Of a DNA stretch of 64,000 nt, positions 12,341 through 23,490 are shown one piece after another (positions within the stretch are counted from its first letter, which is position 1; each line of letters starts with the position of its first letter). This DNA is from Rhinopithecus roxellana (Eukaryota > Chordata > Mammalia > Primates > Cercopithecidae), in the NCBI RefSeq assembly GCF_007565055.1, contig NC_044557.1:138427493-138491492 (forward strand), read 5' to 3'. The translations under genes were made by a program, and so were the position numbers. The notes below the pieces were generated by a model, which saw only the letters and a program-made list of their open reading frames with translations, made no database searches and was not told the DNA's origin.

Positions 12341-14575
12341 TATAATACTGTTTTTATGTTTTTTATATTTTTATTACTATTTATAATAGAGAAATCTGAG
12401 CATACTTTTTGACAATAACTTTAATGGACTTTTGATAATTAATAATTCAGTACATAATTGTTTTCTATAAGCCGTGATTCCAGAGATTGAGAAAAAGATA
12501 TGCAGCGGTAATCTGTCACAAGTGGAAGGACAAATAGCCAAGCAATGTTGAATTACCCATTCATCTTTTAAAAACAGGGTTAAAATATTTATTCTCCTGT
12601 TTTCAGGAGGAAGCATGGACAGAGAGTTTCTTGCTTGTTATCCTCCCAACTCACTGTTTCTATGAAAAAAGTAATGAATCTGATAAACGACACAGAAAAG
12701 TTTGGTTTTTACTGGTCTACATTAACAATGTGGTGATTCCAAGGCATTGAAATAAAGAGACTTCAGAGCCTGTCTCTCTCTATCACTATCTTTGGGCTTA
12801 TGAAACTGCTTGTTGTACAAAACAAGGAGCACTTGTGTAAGAGTTGCATAGGGAGGCTCAGCCCAGCTACTGTTTTCATGAATTCAACTTTTGCAAGAGT
12901 GACAGAATATCAGAATACCATGATCCAAAAGTTTTATGATGACAGAAGAATGATATTTCACTCCCTAATTTTAAAATTAGATTTTAAATAAAGTTAATAA
13001 AGTCAATAAAGCAGGCTGAATATGCACACACATACGTGTGCGCACGCACACACACACTCCTTGCAGCAGTTTTTCCATGTTTAGTCATTCATGAGAAGTG
13101 GTTTGACTTTGTATTTTCAATTTACCAATACTTGCAACACGCTCCGACTGCAAAACTTTTTTCAGTCAAATAGTAGCATTTGAGAAACAACATCGTTGCT
13201 GAGAGATAGAAGATCAGCCTTAACTACAACATCAGTAGAAATGTGACTGTAACAAGAGGGAGGTAAATGGCTTTCAGGTGGTTGAGTAGCTGGTTTTTAC
13301 AGTAGCCTTCAGTGGCTGTCTGACAGACATAAACCTTACTAGTTATTATTAGGCTTCAGAGCATTAATGTTAGGTTTTAATTTGCTTATGTTAGGCAAGA
13401 GAAGGTAGCACTATCCTAGCTGCCCTAAATATTGTTCCTTGTCACTTTTTCCCATTGAATTTAAAGGTAATTTGGGGATTGTGTCTAAAGTAACCTTATA
13501 TCCATGTGTTTACCATAGGTTTCTGGAGCTCCCATTCCAAACATGGTCTCAAGTTGATTCTTCATGGGCATAAATTTAAATTTATGGAGGATTGTTTTGT
13601 ACCTCTTAAGGAATTTGGATTCACTACCAAGAGCTTGTATAGTTTATCAAAAAGAAGATAACGAGGAATAAGAGTTCCTGCTTTATGGGAACATATTATC
13701 TTCTTTGGGCAATGCCTATCAGTACTCCTTGAAATAGCTAGAGCATTAAATGTTTGTAACCAGTTCACAATGAGAGAAGTAGCTTCCACCAGAAATTAAA
13801 TCAATACATTGCTTCTTTCATTGAGTAACTGTTGCTACAAAAATATGTCTGCTGAATAAATTAGCATGCTTATTGACATAACTGATTTGCAGACTGTGAT
13901 AGCAACTTATGGACCAAACACTAAACCCCACTGAAAAATCGAATAGAATTATTTGACAGTTAAGTGTCACTGAAAAACTCTGGCTCTTGGTCTCAGGAAG
14001 CGATCAGATTGATCATATGTTTTCAGCATGTAGTCATAATACAACTGTATATCAATAGTGTACATTTGACACTTTATATTACGCATTTTACATATATTTT
14101 ATCATTTAATCCTTCATTACATGCATAAGATACGAAATGGATTTGGATTTAATTGCTTCATTAAGGTCAAAGACCAAAAATCTCATTACAATGCCAATGT
14201 CAGAGGTTCTTTTTCCAATTAAAATAGGAAGTTACCAAAGGTAATTACTCCAGCCATAATGAGAAGACGTTGGATAAACATTTTTTTTTTTTTGAAAAAC
14301 TATATTTTTGTTTAAAGCCATCCAAAAACTATGGGCCTAAAGTTCCAATGGACCAAATTTCAGAAAAAAAAGTCCTTCCGAGATGATCACAGGCTAGCAG
14401 CTGAGCCCACCCCTAAGGACATTTGCTGGATCTAGGGACTTGAGTAGACAGAAGAACAAACCTGCAATGTGCAGAGAAATAGCTAGAACACTGGGAATAC
14501 ACAAAATATTTAATCTACAGAAAACTGCAATAGGGGCTGAAAACCAGAAAGATCGTGTGGTCTCCTAGTACTTAT
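12341..14575. other. unassigned sequence
   Basis: No gene recognised. It contains a short mixed (CA)n/(GC) tract at 13024-13057 and a possible MIR-like fragment near 14085-14215 ('ttacatatattttatcattt' followed by 'aaggtcaaagacc'), too diverged to be sure of. Confidence 0.35.
13024..13057. repeat. imperfect (CA)n tract
   Basis: 'cacacacatacgtgtgcgca' followed by 'cgcacacacacac'. Several CpGs survive in the alternating tract. Confidence 0.85.
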
Positions 14576-14590
14576 TTATTTTCACTTCTT

Positions 14591-14891
14591 TTTTTTTTTT
14601 TTTTTTTTTGAGACGGAGTCTCGCTCTGTCACCCAAGCTGGAGTGCACTGGCCAGATCTCAGCTCACTGCAAGCTCCGCCTCCTGAGTTCACGCCATTCT
14701 CCTGCCTCAGCCTCCCGAGTAGCTGGGACTACAGGCGCCCGCCACCTCGCCCGGCTAGTTTTTTGTATTTTTTAGTAGAGACGGGGTTTCACCGTGTTAG
14801 CCAGGATGGTCTCGATCTTCTGACCTTGTGATCCGCCCGCCTCGGCCTCCCAAAGTGCTGGGATTACAGGCTTGAGCCACCGCGCCCGGCC
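14591..14891 (-). mobile_element. AluY SINE (Old World monkey type) with target-site duplication
   Basis: A near-consensus young Alu in reverse orientation with an intact T tail and most CpGs retained. The head 'ggcttgagccaccgcgcc' and 'ccacctcgcccggct' are marks I associate with cercopithecid AluY lineages. A perfect 15-base direct repeat 'ttattttcacttctt' flanks it (14576-14590 and 14892-14906). It inserted at the tail of the older AluJ that follows. Confidence 0.95.
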
Positions 14892-14906
14892 TTATTTTCA
14901 CTTCTT

Positions 14907-15188
14907 AAGAGATAGGCTCTCATTCTGTCCCCCAGGCAGTGCAGTGGTGTGATCATGGCTCACGGCAGCCTCAAACTCTTGGCCTCAGGCATTCCTCCTG
15001 CCTCAGCCTCCTGAGTAGATGGGACTACAGGTGCACAACATCATGCCTAGCTAACTTTTAATTTTTTTTGGAAATACCAAAATCCACTGTGTTGCCCAGG
15101 TTGGTCTAGAATTCTTGGCTTCATGTATTCTTTCTGACTTGGCCTCACAAAGCACTGGGATTACAGGCATAAGTAAATGTGCCTGGCC
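14907..15188 (-). mobile_element. AluJ SINE, minus strand
   Basis: Diverged reverse-complement Alu ('gatcatggctcacggcagcc', 'tgggactacaggtgcacaac', 'cactgggattacaggcataa'). Its CpGs are nearly all lost. Its tail region received the AluY insertion at 14591. Confidence 0.85.
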
Positions 15189-15941
15189 TCCTCTAGCTTT
15201 TAGATGCTAAATTCTGCTGGAAAAGGAAGTACAAAACGAATATAAATAGTATCTTGAGTATTTTCTTCCCATACACCCATAAGATTTTTAGTGCATCTTA
15301 CTACCTCACGTACACCATTCTTTCATCAAACTATCCAAGCTAAGTATTTAAAATATAATTTTGCCCTATAATAAGCTCTGTGCTAAAGCTCATTACATTT
15401 GATTTGACTAGTCTCTGTTTTTGTATCACAGCTGTAGAAAATTAATCACATTCTTTATTTTATGAGACATTATCACTATTGTTTCCTACAAGTTTCTCTC
15501 TGGTTTTACTTATCTATTTAATTCTTTTTATTCCTTTTCCCTCATCACAGACAGGCACTCTAATGTGTTTGATATAGGTTCTTTACTCTTAAATAATTCT
15601 TACAAACTAAGAAAATTGTTTTATGAGTGTCTGTATGTGTATAAAGAAGAGTGTATACATTTTTCTTAAAGAGTATTATGATATACATCTAATTTTATTT
15701 CTAATTTTTTTTCACAGAGCATAATGTTCTTCATACATTCCCACACTGCTATAGGTTCTTTCAGGTTGTTTATTTACCTGTAGCTGCTGCTTAGTTTTCA
15801 ATAAGATGAACCCACCACATTTTCCCTTGTGTAGTCTTGCAGTAGAATTCACACTGACATCCAGCTACCATAGCATTCACTTCTGTAAATAGTCTCCTTA
15901 TGAAGACGCCTTTGGGTTACGTGTCACAATCCGTCAGGGGC
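15189..15941. other. unassigned AT-rich sequence
   Basis: No gene or repeat recognised, and no open frame of note on either strand. Confidence 0.4.
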
Positions 15942-16596
15942 TGTGTTAGTCCATTTGTATTGCTATGAAGAAATACCTGAGGCTGGGTAATTTATTTTTT
16001 AAAAACAGAGGTTTATCTTGGCTCACGGTTCTGCAGGCTGCACAAGGAGCATGGCAATGGCATCTGTTCTTGGCGAGGCCTTAAGCATATAATCATGGAA
16101 GACAGTGAAGGGGAGCCAGCATTTCTCATGGTCAGAGAGGGAGCAAGAGAAAGAAGGGGGAGGTCCCCAGGTTGTTTTAAACAATCAGATCTCTCGTGAG
16201 CTAACAGAGCGAGAACTCACTTTTCACTAAGGGGATGGTGCTAAACCAAACTTGTTCAACTCATAGGCTGCGGGTTGAATGCAGCCCAGGTCAGCTTTGA
16301 ATGTGGCCCAACGTGAATGTGGCCCAATACAAATTTGTAAACTTACTTAAAACATTACGAGGTGTGTGTGTGTGAGCTCATCAGCCATTGTTAGTGTTAG
16401 TGTATTTTATGTGTGGTCCAAGACGATTCTTCTTCCAGTGTGCCTCAGGGAATCCAAAAGATTGGACATTCCTGTGCTAAATCGTTCGTAAGGGATCCAC
16501 CCCATGATCCAATACCCCACACTGGGTCCCACCACCAACACTGGGGAACACATTTCAGCATGAGATTTGGAGGGGACACACATTCAAACTATAGCA
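15942..16596 (-). mobile_element. MaLR (MST/THE1-like) solo LTR, interrupted
   Basis: Reverse-complement MaLR-type LTR text: 'tgtgttagtccatttgtatt', 'gaaatacctgaggctgggta', 'ggctcacggttctgcaggct', 'gagcgagaactcac', then after the insertion 'agggatccaccccatgatcc' and 'catgagatttggagggg' to 'aactatagca'. Removing the 228-base insertion and one target copy restores a continuous element. No internal retroviral sequence is attached, so it is a solo LTR. Confidence 0.75.
16246..16473 (-). mobile_element. non-autonomous hAT-type DNA transposon nested in LTR
   Basis: A 228-base unit is bounded by the perfect 8-base direct repeat 'gtgctaaa' (16238-16245 and 16474-16481), the target length typical of hAT elements. 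The ends are imperfectly inverted ('cttgttcaactc' at the left, 'gattggacattcctgt' at the right). The internal text 'ggaatccaaaagattgg' and 'gtcagctttgaatgtggccc' matches a common mammalian non-autonomous transposon that I cannot name exactly. No transposase is encoded. Confidence 0.7.
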
Positions 16597-16774
16597 GGAA
16601 TATACACCCAACAGTAAGATAGTTAGGTTGTAAGGTATGCATAATCTTAAATGGGTCCTGCCATGTTATTTTCCAAAATGCTTACAACCATTTAATTTCC
16701 CATCTGTTGCCCATAAAGGTTGTTTTTCCTCATATCCTCATCGTGCAATATCATCTATAATTCTTATATTTTCT

Positions 16775-17069
16775 TTCTTTATTTTTTGAGACGAAGTCTC
16801 ACTCTGTCGCCCGGGCTGGAGTGCAGTGGCCGGATCTCAGCTCACTGCAAGCTCCGCCCCCCGTGTTCACGCCATTCTCCTGCCTCAGCCTCCCGAGTAG
16901 CTGGGACTACAGGAGCCCGCCACCTCGCCCGGCTCGTTTTTTGTATTTTTTAGTAGAGACGGAGTTTCACCGTGTTAGCCAGGATGGTCTCGATCTCCTG
17001 ACCTCGTGATCCGCCCGTCTCGGCCTCCCAAAGTGCTGGGATTACAGGCTTGAGCCACCGCGCCCGGCC
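16775..17069 (-). mobile_element. AluY SINE (Old World monkey type) with target-site duplication
   Basis: Near-consensus young Alu with dense CpGs, ending 'ggcttgagccaccgcgcc'. A perfect 17-base direct repeat 'taattcttatattttct' flanks it at 16758-16774 and 17070-17086. Its tail has been partly rewritten to 'ttctttattttttg'. Open frames through it are Alu-derived. Confidence 0.95.
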
Positions 17070-17089
17070 TAATTCTTATATTTTCTAAG

Positions 17090-19330
17090 CAAGTGTTGAA
17101 AATACATATCACATTTTATTTGTGCACATTCGCATTTGTCAGAGTGCTGATAACATAATGGGATTTTGGGGGGCCCATTTCTCTATTGAGTTTACTATAT
17201 ATTCTTTGTTGATTTGAATATCAATAATAATCACTTTGCTCTATCTAGATATTGTCAGCATTTCCTCTTACTCTGTCATATGCTGATAACTTTGCAGGCC
17301 AGCCTTTGATGAAATGAATCCTCAAAATTTTTATACTTCTTCTAGACTTTAATTTATACTTTAAATTAAATTTTTCAGTTTAGTAAATCTTTTATTAAAC
17401 TGTAACAACAGACCACAATTTGTATTTTGTTGAGTTCATTCACATTTAGAATTCTGATACGTTTTTGGTGGATATATCCCTTTTATCATAATGAAGCATG
17501 GCCATCATAATGCAACATGATTGGATCTAGGAATCTATATTGACAACTATGTCAGAAACCATTAATTTTGTTTTCAATTATAAAAAATAATTTTAGAAAC
17601 AAAAGAAAAGAATAACCCATATTTACTCAGATATTTACCTTTCTGTTCTTTAATTCTTTTGTCTTTTTAAATTTAAATATTATTCACTTATTCCTTATTT
17701 CCTTTTAATTTTTTCTACATTCATGAGCTATTATTTTAGTGGTTATACTAGTCATTATACTGTTTAAGACTGGTTGATTAACATTGAATATACATTATTA
17801 CTTATTTATGTTACTCATAAGCCCAGAATCCTAAATTAATCCCTTCATACTTATCATATCAATGTGACTAAAAATTATTAACAAATATTTTAAGTCTACA
17901 TATTATTATTTAATTTTTGTACAATATTTTGCATCAACCCAGCTATTTACCCTCTTACGTGTTAAGTTCCTTTTGAACGTCTTAGTTTTGGGACATTTCG
18001 ATGTCTTAGTCACTTTCTTTTTTCATGAAGAATCTTTAGTCTTGCCTATGATACCAGCAGTATCTATGAATGGCCCAGTATCTATGAATGCCAGAAAATA
18101 CATGTATTCTCTTTAAATGTCATGATTATTTCCACCTACTATGGTTCCCACTGGTTTGATCTTCTCAATTTAGTTATTTTGACCTTTTATTATGTTATTT
18201 CAGTTGTTCATTCACACCTTCTGTTATTTACTTATATTGCTTGATTTATCAGTTTCTAAGAATTGTGTGAAAAATCTAATTATAGCCATGGATTCTCTGT
18301 TTCTACCCATACAAAATATAAATTTTACTTTATATGTGTAAGTTCTACTTCATATTCGTGAATTAGGTAAATTTCTTTTCAAAATTATTATATTTCCTTA
18401 ACATGTTGTTCCTTGTACATGTATTAGCAAACAATGTCTTATCTTCAGTTCTATTTTATCACATTTTTAAGACACAACATGAATTTTCTTTTGCATCATA
18501 TATACCTATATTTCTTTCCTCATCTTTTAGGTTTTCAATTCTCTGTATTATTTTATTTTGTAGATTATTTGCAACATATATTGCTGAAACTTAACTGTCG
18601 CAATATAATCTGAGCATTTCTGTTTGTCTTTGTCTCCTTTAACTTATTTGAATTTATTGTAATTAATATAACTTTATGCTTAATTGTATTTTCATGCTAG
18701 GCAGCTTTCCTCCTTTCACTGACTTTGATTTGATAGGTCAGAATTTCTCTGCTAGTTTAAATTTTAAATACTTTATTTTTCGTTTTCTAGTGGTTGCCTT
18801 CAAATTTTTAAATTCTGTATTTATTTTGCCCTACAATTTTCAACACCTGTATCTTCCCATTATCAATTTGTACATATATCAACTGCCTTCCTTTGGCATC
18901 TCCTAGCTTCCAATTACTGTACATCGCCAAACTTGTATCCTCAAGAACAGCTCTCTTCAAATACGAGTACGCATTGAGAAACACACAAATATTTATCAAG
19001 GGGAATATGGACATTGTTTCTAGATCCTCAAATTCTATTAGCATTATTTCTTTATACTCTTTACCACCTACTGTTTTACAAAAAACAACTTTTAAATATG
19101 AAGGGACATTTAAAATCTTCTCCTTAACCTTACAATGGCCTCTAGTTAAAAACTTTTAGAGCACCCATTCAAAGGGTACTGGACAACACAGAGAGGGGAA
19201 TTCGCTAATTGTTACCTCACAATCATTAAACTTGGGCTGGGTAAAATTGCTTGAATTTCCTGTTTCACATATACTTTGCCAAGTGTAAAGAATCACTTTA
19301 AATATAATATATTTTGACTTTTGGTCAAAT
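17090..19330 (-). mobile_element. ancient L1M-type LINE remnant, minus strand
   Basis: AT-rich sequence with recurring phrases typical of old L1 3'-half sequence in reverse orientation, for example 'attatagccatggattctct', 'ctgtttgtctttgtctcctt' and 'ttctagtggttgccttcaaa'. No ORF2 domain can be read in frame. Boundaries are vague, and the first copy of a recent local duplication lies within it. Confidence 0.4.
17915..18144 (+). repeat. 230-base local duplication, copy 1
   Basis: From 'ttttgtacaatattttgc' to 'tccacctactatgg' this stretch is repeated about 1.42 kb downstream, with three substitutions and one single-base indel that I can count. Inside the unit, 'cagtatctatgaatg' is itself tandemly doubled. 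Identity near 98% implies a recent event compared with the surrounding old repeats. Confidence 0.92.
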
Positions 19331-19332
19331 TA

Positions 19333-19563
19333 TTTTGTACAAAATTTTGCATCAACCCAGCTATTTACCCTCTTACGTGTTAAGTTCCTTTTGAACGTCT
19401 TAGTTTTGGGACATTTCGATGTCTTAGTCACTTTCTTTTTTCATGAAGAATTCTTTAGTCTTGCCTATGATACCAGCAGTATCTATGAATGGTCCAGTAT
19501 CTATGAATGCTAGAAAATACATGTATTCTCTTTAAATGTCATGATTATTTCCACCTACTATGG
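19333..19563 (+). repeat. 230-base local duplication, copy 2
   Basis: Same orientation as copy 1. The differences are 'acaaaatttt' for 'acaatatttt', one extra t in 'gaattcttt', 'ggtccag' for 'ggcccag' and 'gctagaa' for 'gccagaa'. The flanks differ completely from those of copy 1, so the edges are sharp. There is no A tail or clear target duplication, so it does not look like a retroposon. Confidence 0.92.
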
Positions 19564-19776
19564 AAATTTGGTGGGAAATTCTAACATCAGATGTAATGTA
19601 GTTTGAGCATGTGGAGTATCCTGCTTTTGTTGCTGTTGTTACAATCTCAGTTCTCTCATTAGCACCACTGTGAGAAATGCATTGCTCTTGAGAAAGTATC
19701 TGAGAGCAGGATGAAAGCAGAGCAAATAAGCAAATGGCTTTTTCACAAATCTAAACGAAAGTTTGTCTTTTTAGTT

Positions 19777-19811
<35 letters not shown>

Positions 19812-20289
19812 ATTCATTAGAGAATGCTTAATCAGCTAGGAAGAAAAACATTTTAAGTAGACATATGGTTCTGCAAATAACAATTTTTTCAAGATACACC
19901 AAAAATAGTCAATAGTGAGTTCTTTGTGACTTTTGTGGAGATTGGGGTATAGCTTACTCACTAGGAAAGATAGGACTTAATTTTTAAAGCATATAAAATA
20001 TATACCTGTATTATTGCCAGGTCTAATCTTAGTTGATAATGTAAAATGTTGATTATTTCCCATGTAAAAATTACTATCAACCATTAAGACAAGTAAATTT
20101 TAGTAGTATATGCCTCACTTGTTAAAAATTAAGTAGACAGAAATTGTGGTATCTATATCCAACAAATTAATGGAGTTTTTCTGATTTTTATATATAATTC
20201 TTATTTTATCTTCTCAAAGACAAAAAGTAGTTGAGGAAAAAAATAAACACATATTTAACCAAAGGGAAACCATGAATAATTACATATCT
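19564..20289. other. unassigned sequence with a T30 tract
   Basis: No gene recognised. A 30-T homopolymer occupies 19779-19808 with no Alu or L1 body attached on either side. It could be the tail of an unrecognised retrocopy or a free mononucleotide repeat. Confidence 0.4.
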
Positions 20290-21125
20290 GTATTAGTTTA
20301 TCATTGCTGTTGTAAAAAAAAAAAAAAAATTACAACAAACTTAATAGCTTAAAACTGCAAATGTATTATCTTACAGATCTTGAGCTCAGATCTTTATTTT
20401 TTTAATTTATTTTTTATTATACTTTAAGTTCTAGGGTACATGTACACAACGTGCAGGTTTGTTACATATGTATACATGTGCCATGTTGGTGTGCTGCACC
20501 CATTAACTCCTCATTTACATTAGGTATATCTCCTAATGCTATCCCTCTCCACTTCCCTCTCCCCACAATAGGCCCCGATGGGTGTGTGATGTTCCCCTTC
20601 CTGTGTCCAAGTGATCTCATTGTTCAGTTCCCACCTATGAGTGAGAACATGCGGTATTTGGTTTTCTGTTCTTGCGATAGTTTGCTGAGAATGATGGTTC
20701 CCAGCTGCATCCATGTCCCTGCAAAGGACATGATCTCATTCTTTTTTATGACTGCATAGTAATCTTTAAAGGAATCCTCAGTGGGTTAAAATCAAGCTGT
20801 CAGCAGGGTTGCGTTCTTTCTGAAAGCTCTTGGGGAGAATCTGTGACCTTGCCTTTCCAGCTTCTAGAGACTGTCCCATGGGCTCATGGCCCCTTTAATT
20901 GTAAGCCAGCAGTGTAGTATCATAGAAACTCACTGACTCTTCTGCTTGCCTCTTCTACTTATCAACATCTTCGTAATTGCATTGGGTCTACCTGAATAAT
21001 CAAGGGTAGTCTCCCCCTCTAAAGGTCATCAGATTAGCAATTTTAATTCCATCTGTAGCATCAGTTCCCTTTTGCCAAATAACCTAACATAGTCACAGTT
21101 TCTGGGGAAGTCAATAGAGGAGATG
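20290..21125 (-). mobile_element. MLT1-like MaLR LTR, interrupted by L1
   Basis: Reverse-complement MLT1-type text: 'tgtattagtttatcattgct', 'cttaatagcttaaaactgca', then after the L1 'aaatcaagctgtcagcaggg', 'ccttgcctttccagcttcta' and 'attgcattgggtctacctga'. An internal A16 run is present near 20316. The young L1 fragment at 20397-20761 splits it. Confidence 0.55.
20397..20761 (-). mobile_element. 5'-truncated L1PA 3' end, minus strand
   Basis: Reverse-complement L1 3' end: a T-rich tail, 'ttatactttaagttctaggg', 'catgtgccatgttggtgtgc', the polypyrimidine stretch, then 'atgagtgagaacatgcggta' into the last codons of ORF2. About 365 bases long. The direct repeat 'atcttta' flanks it (20390-20396 and 20762-20768). 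It lacks the 18-base duplication seen in three other L1s here, so it belongs to an older branch. Confidence 0.9.
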
Positions 21126-22205
21126 TTATTTTGTGTATGATTCTTGATAAATAACTTAAAATTTTAATACACATTTTATTTATGCCTACAAATTAAATAT
21201 TGAGGTATACCATATAAATATATTTTAGTTCTTTTAATTTGCAAATTAGATGAATTAATCATACAAGAGATCTATATCATTTTAAACTTGACTGCTTTTC
21301 ATAATCTATATTATACATGAAATTCATGATTTAGTAATCCATTTTTTTTTTTCATGTCCCTCAAAACACCAAATACAGCATGTGTTAGACACTTCTTGAA
21401 GAAAGGCACTCTGATGTTGGATAATAGTGATGTCTGGCCTTGCTGAGTGATGCCTGGCTTGGCTAATTTGTATAGCAGACTTTCCCTCTCAAAATTTGGT
21501 ATTCTAAATACAACTCCATAGTTTTAACCAGAAGATAATTATAACATATAATAGGATGAGGTAAGTGATTTCTATTTTAATATACATTTGCCAATATAGT
21601 ATCTTTTTTATTGGCAAATGTACATTGAAATGAAAATCACTTTATATGTTGAATAAAAATTATGCTTAGAAAAGAAAACAAAGAGTATCATCCATAATCA
21701 TTTGACAGGATTAGTTTGGGTACAACCTTTTTTAAAAAAGTAACTAGAAATTAAGAATGTCAGTTATTCTAATAAGTGGTAACAAATTCTTTTCCTTGTC
21801 AGGTAGTTTACAATTCTTTGCCTTCAACACAATTGAAGGAGAACTTAGAATTGTTAGATAGCAAGTCATTAAGAATTATTTTTCATGATGGTTCCTTGTA
21901 TTCTTGTGAAGTATCTCAGAAAGGTTTCAACTAATTAAGAGCATCAATACAAGAAAAGGATTTTTAATCCATTTTACTTACTCTCAAGACTAAGATTTTA
22001 CTGATCTTACATCCATAAAAATGAAAAACAGAAATAGAATTGATGTTGAACCATGTCTCACTCAGGCAATACGTAATATTTATTCATGTATGCATGAAAA
22101 GAATTCTTCATCTCATTTAGGGTTATATCTACAATACAATTTTACTTTTGATACAGTTTATTTATCAGAGTTTGGAATACAAACAAGATATTCATGTTGT
22201 TATAA
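21126..22205. other. unassigned AT-rich sequence containing a long hairpin
   Basis: No gene or named repeat was recognised. The hairpin at 21561-21644 is listed separately. Confidence 0.4.
21561..21644. other. 84-base hairpin (MITE or pre-miRNA-like)
   Basis: Two 36-base arms (21561-21596 and 21609-21644) are inverted copies separated by a 12-base spacer. The inner 14 bases pair perfectly ('tacatttgccaata' with 'tattggcaaatgta'). Over the inner 34 positions I count four differences, two of which would be G-U pairs in RNA of the plus strand. The size fits a palindromic MITE or a pre-miRNA stem. I do not recognise the sequence, and it is not MADE1. Confidence 0.7.
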
Positions 22206-22244
22206 AGAATGATACTTTTAAAGTACACTACTAATAATAGTGAG

Positions 22245-23180
22245 ACAATTTTTGCAATCTATCCATCTGACAAAGAGCTAATATACAGAATCTACAAGGA
22301 ACTTAAACATATTTACAAGAAAAAAAACAACCCCATTAAAAAGTGGGCAAAGAATAGAAACACACACTTCTCAAAACAAGACATTTATGCAGACAACAAA
22401 CATATGAAAAAAAGCTCATCATCACTGGTCATTGGAGAAATGGAAATCAAAACCAATATGAGATGCCATCTCGCGCAAGTTAGAATGGCAATCATTAAAA
22501 AGTCAGGAAACAACAAGCTGGAGAGGATGTGCAGAAATAGGAATGCTTTTACACTGTTGGTGGGAGTGTAAATTCAACCATTGTGGAAGACAGTGTGGCC
22601 ATTCCTCAAGGATCTAGAACTAGAAATACCGTTTGACCTGGTAATCTCATTACTGGGTGTGTACCCAAGGGATTACAAATCATTCTACTATAAAGACACA
22701 TGCACATGTATGTTTACTGCAGCACTATTCACAATAGCAAAGACTTGGAACCAACCCAAATGCCCATCAATGATAGACTGGATAAAGAAAATGTGGCACA
22801 TATACACCATGGAATACTATGCAGCCATTAAAAAGAACGAGTTCATGTCCTCTGTGGGGACATGGATGAAGCAGAAGCCATCATTCTCAGCAAACTAACA
22901 CAGGAACAGAAAGTCAAACACTGCATGTTCTCACTCATAAGTAGGAGTTGAACAATGAGAACATATGGGGACAGAGACGGGAACATCACACACTGGAGAC
23001 TGTCGGGGGATGGGGGGCAAGGGGAGGGAGAGCATTAGGAGAAATACCTAATGTAGATGATGGGTTGATGGGTGCAGCAAACCACCATGGCACATGTATA
23101 CCTATGTAACAAACCTGCATGTTCTGCACATGTATCCCAGAACTTAAAATATAATAAAAAAGTTTAAAAGTAAATAATAA
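22245..23180 (+). mobile_element. 5'-truncated L1 3' end, plus strand
   Basis: The last part of L1 ORF2 and the full 3' UTR, about 930 bases. The ORF2 C-terminal text is readable in pieces, with frames broken near 22570 and 22900. The 3' UTR has a G-rich tract (23005-23029) with four G runs, capable of forming a quadruplex as is known for L1 3' UTRs, and ends 'acttaaaatataataaaaaa'. It has no 18-base duplication and is more diverged than the 36-42 kb element. Confidence 0.9.
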
Positions 23181-23191
23181 AAAAATAACAC

Positions 23192-23483
23192 GGCCAGGCT
23201 CGCTGGCTCATGCCTGTAATCCCAGCCCTTTGGGAGGTTGAGGCAGGCAAATCATTAGGTCAAGAGATCAAGACTATCCTGGCCAACATGCTGAATCCCA
23301 ATCTCTACTGAAAATACAAAAATTAGCTGGACGTGGTGGCGTGTGCCTGTAGTCCCAGCTACTAGGGAGGCTGAGGCAGGAGAATCGCTTAAACCTGGGA
23401 GGTGGAGGTTGCAGTGAGCCGAGATCACGCCACTGCACTCCCGCCTGATGACAGAGCGACACTCCATCTAAGAAATTATAATA
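23192..23483 (+). mobile_element. AluS SINE, plus strand
   Basis: A full-length plus-strand Alu from 'ggccaggctcgctggctcat' to 'agagcgacactccatctaag' with a short mixed tail. 'aaataac' occurs on both sides (23183-23189 and 23484-23490) inside similar A-rich text, a weak target duplication. It inserted in the tail of the preceding L1. Confidence 0.9.
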
Positions 23484-23490
23484 AAATAAC

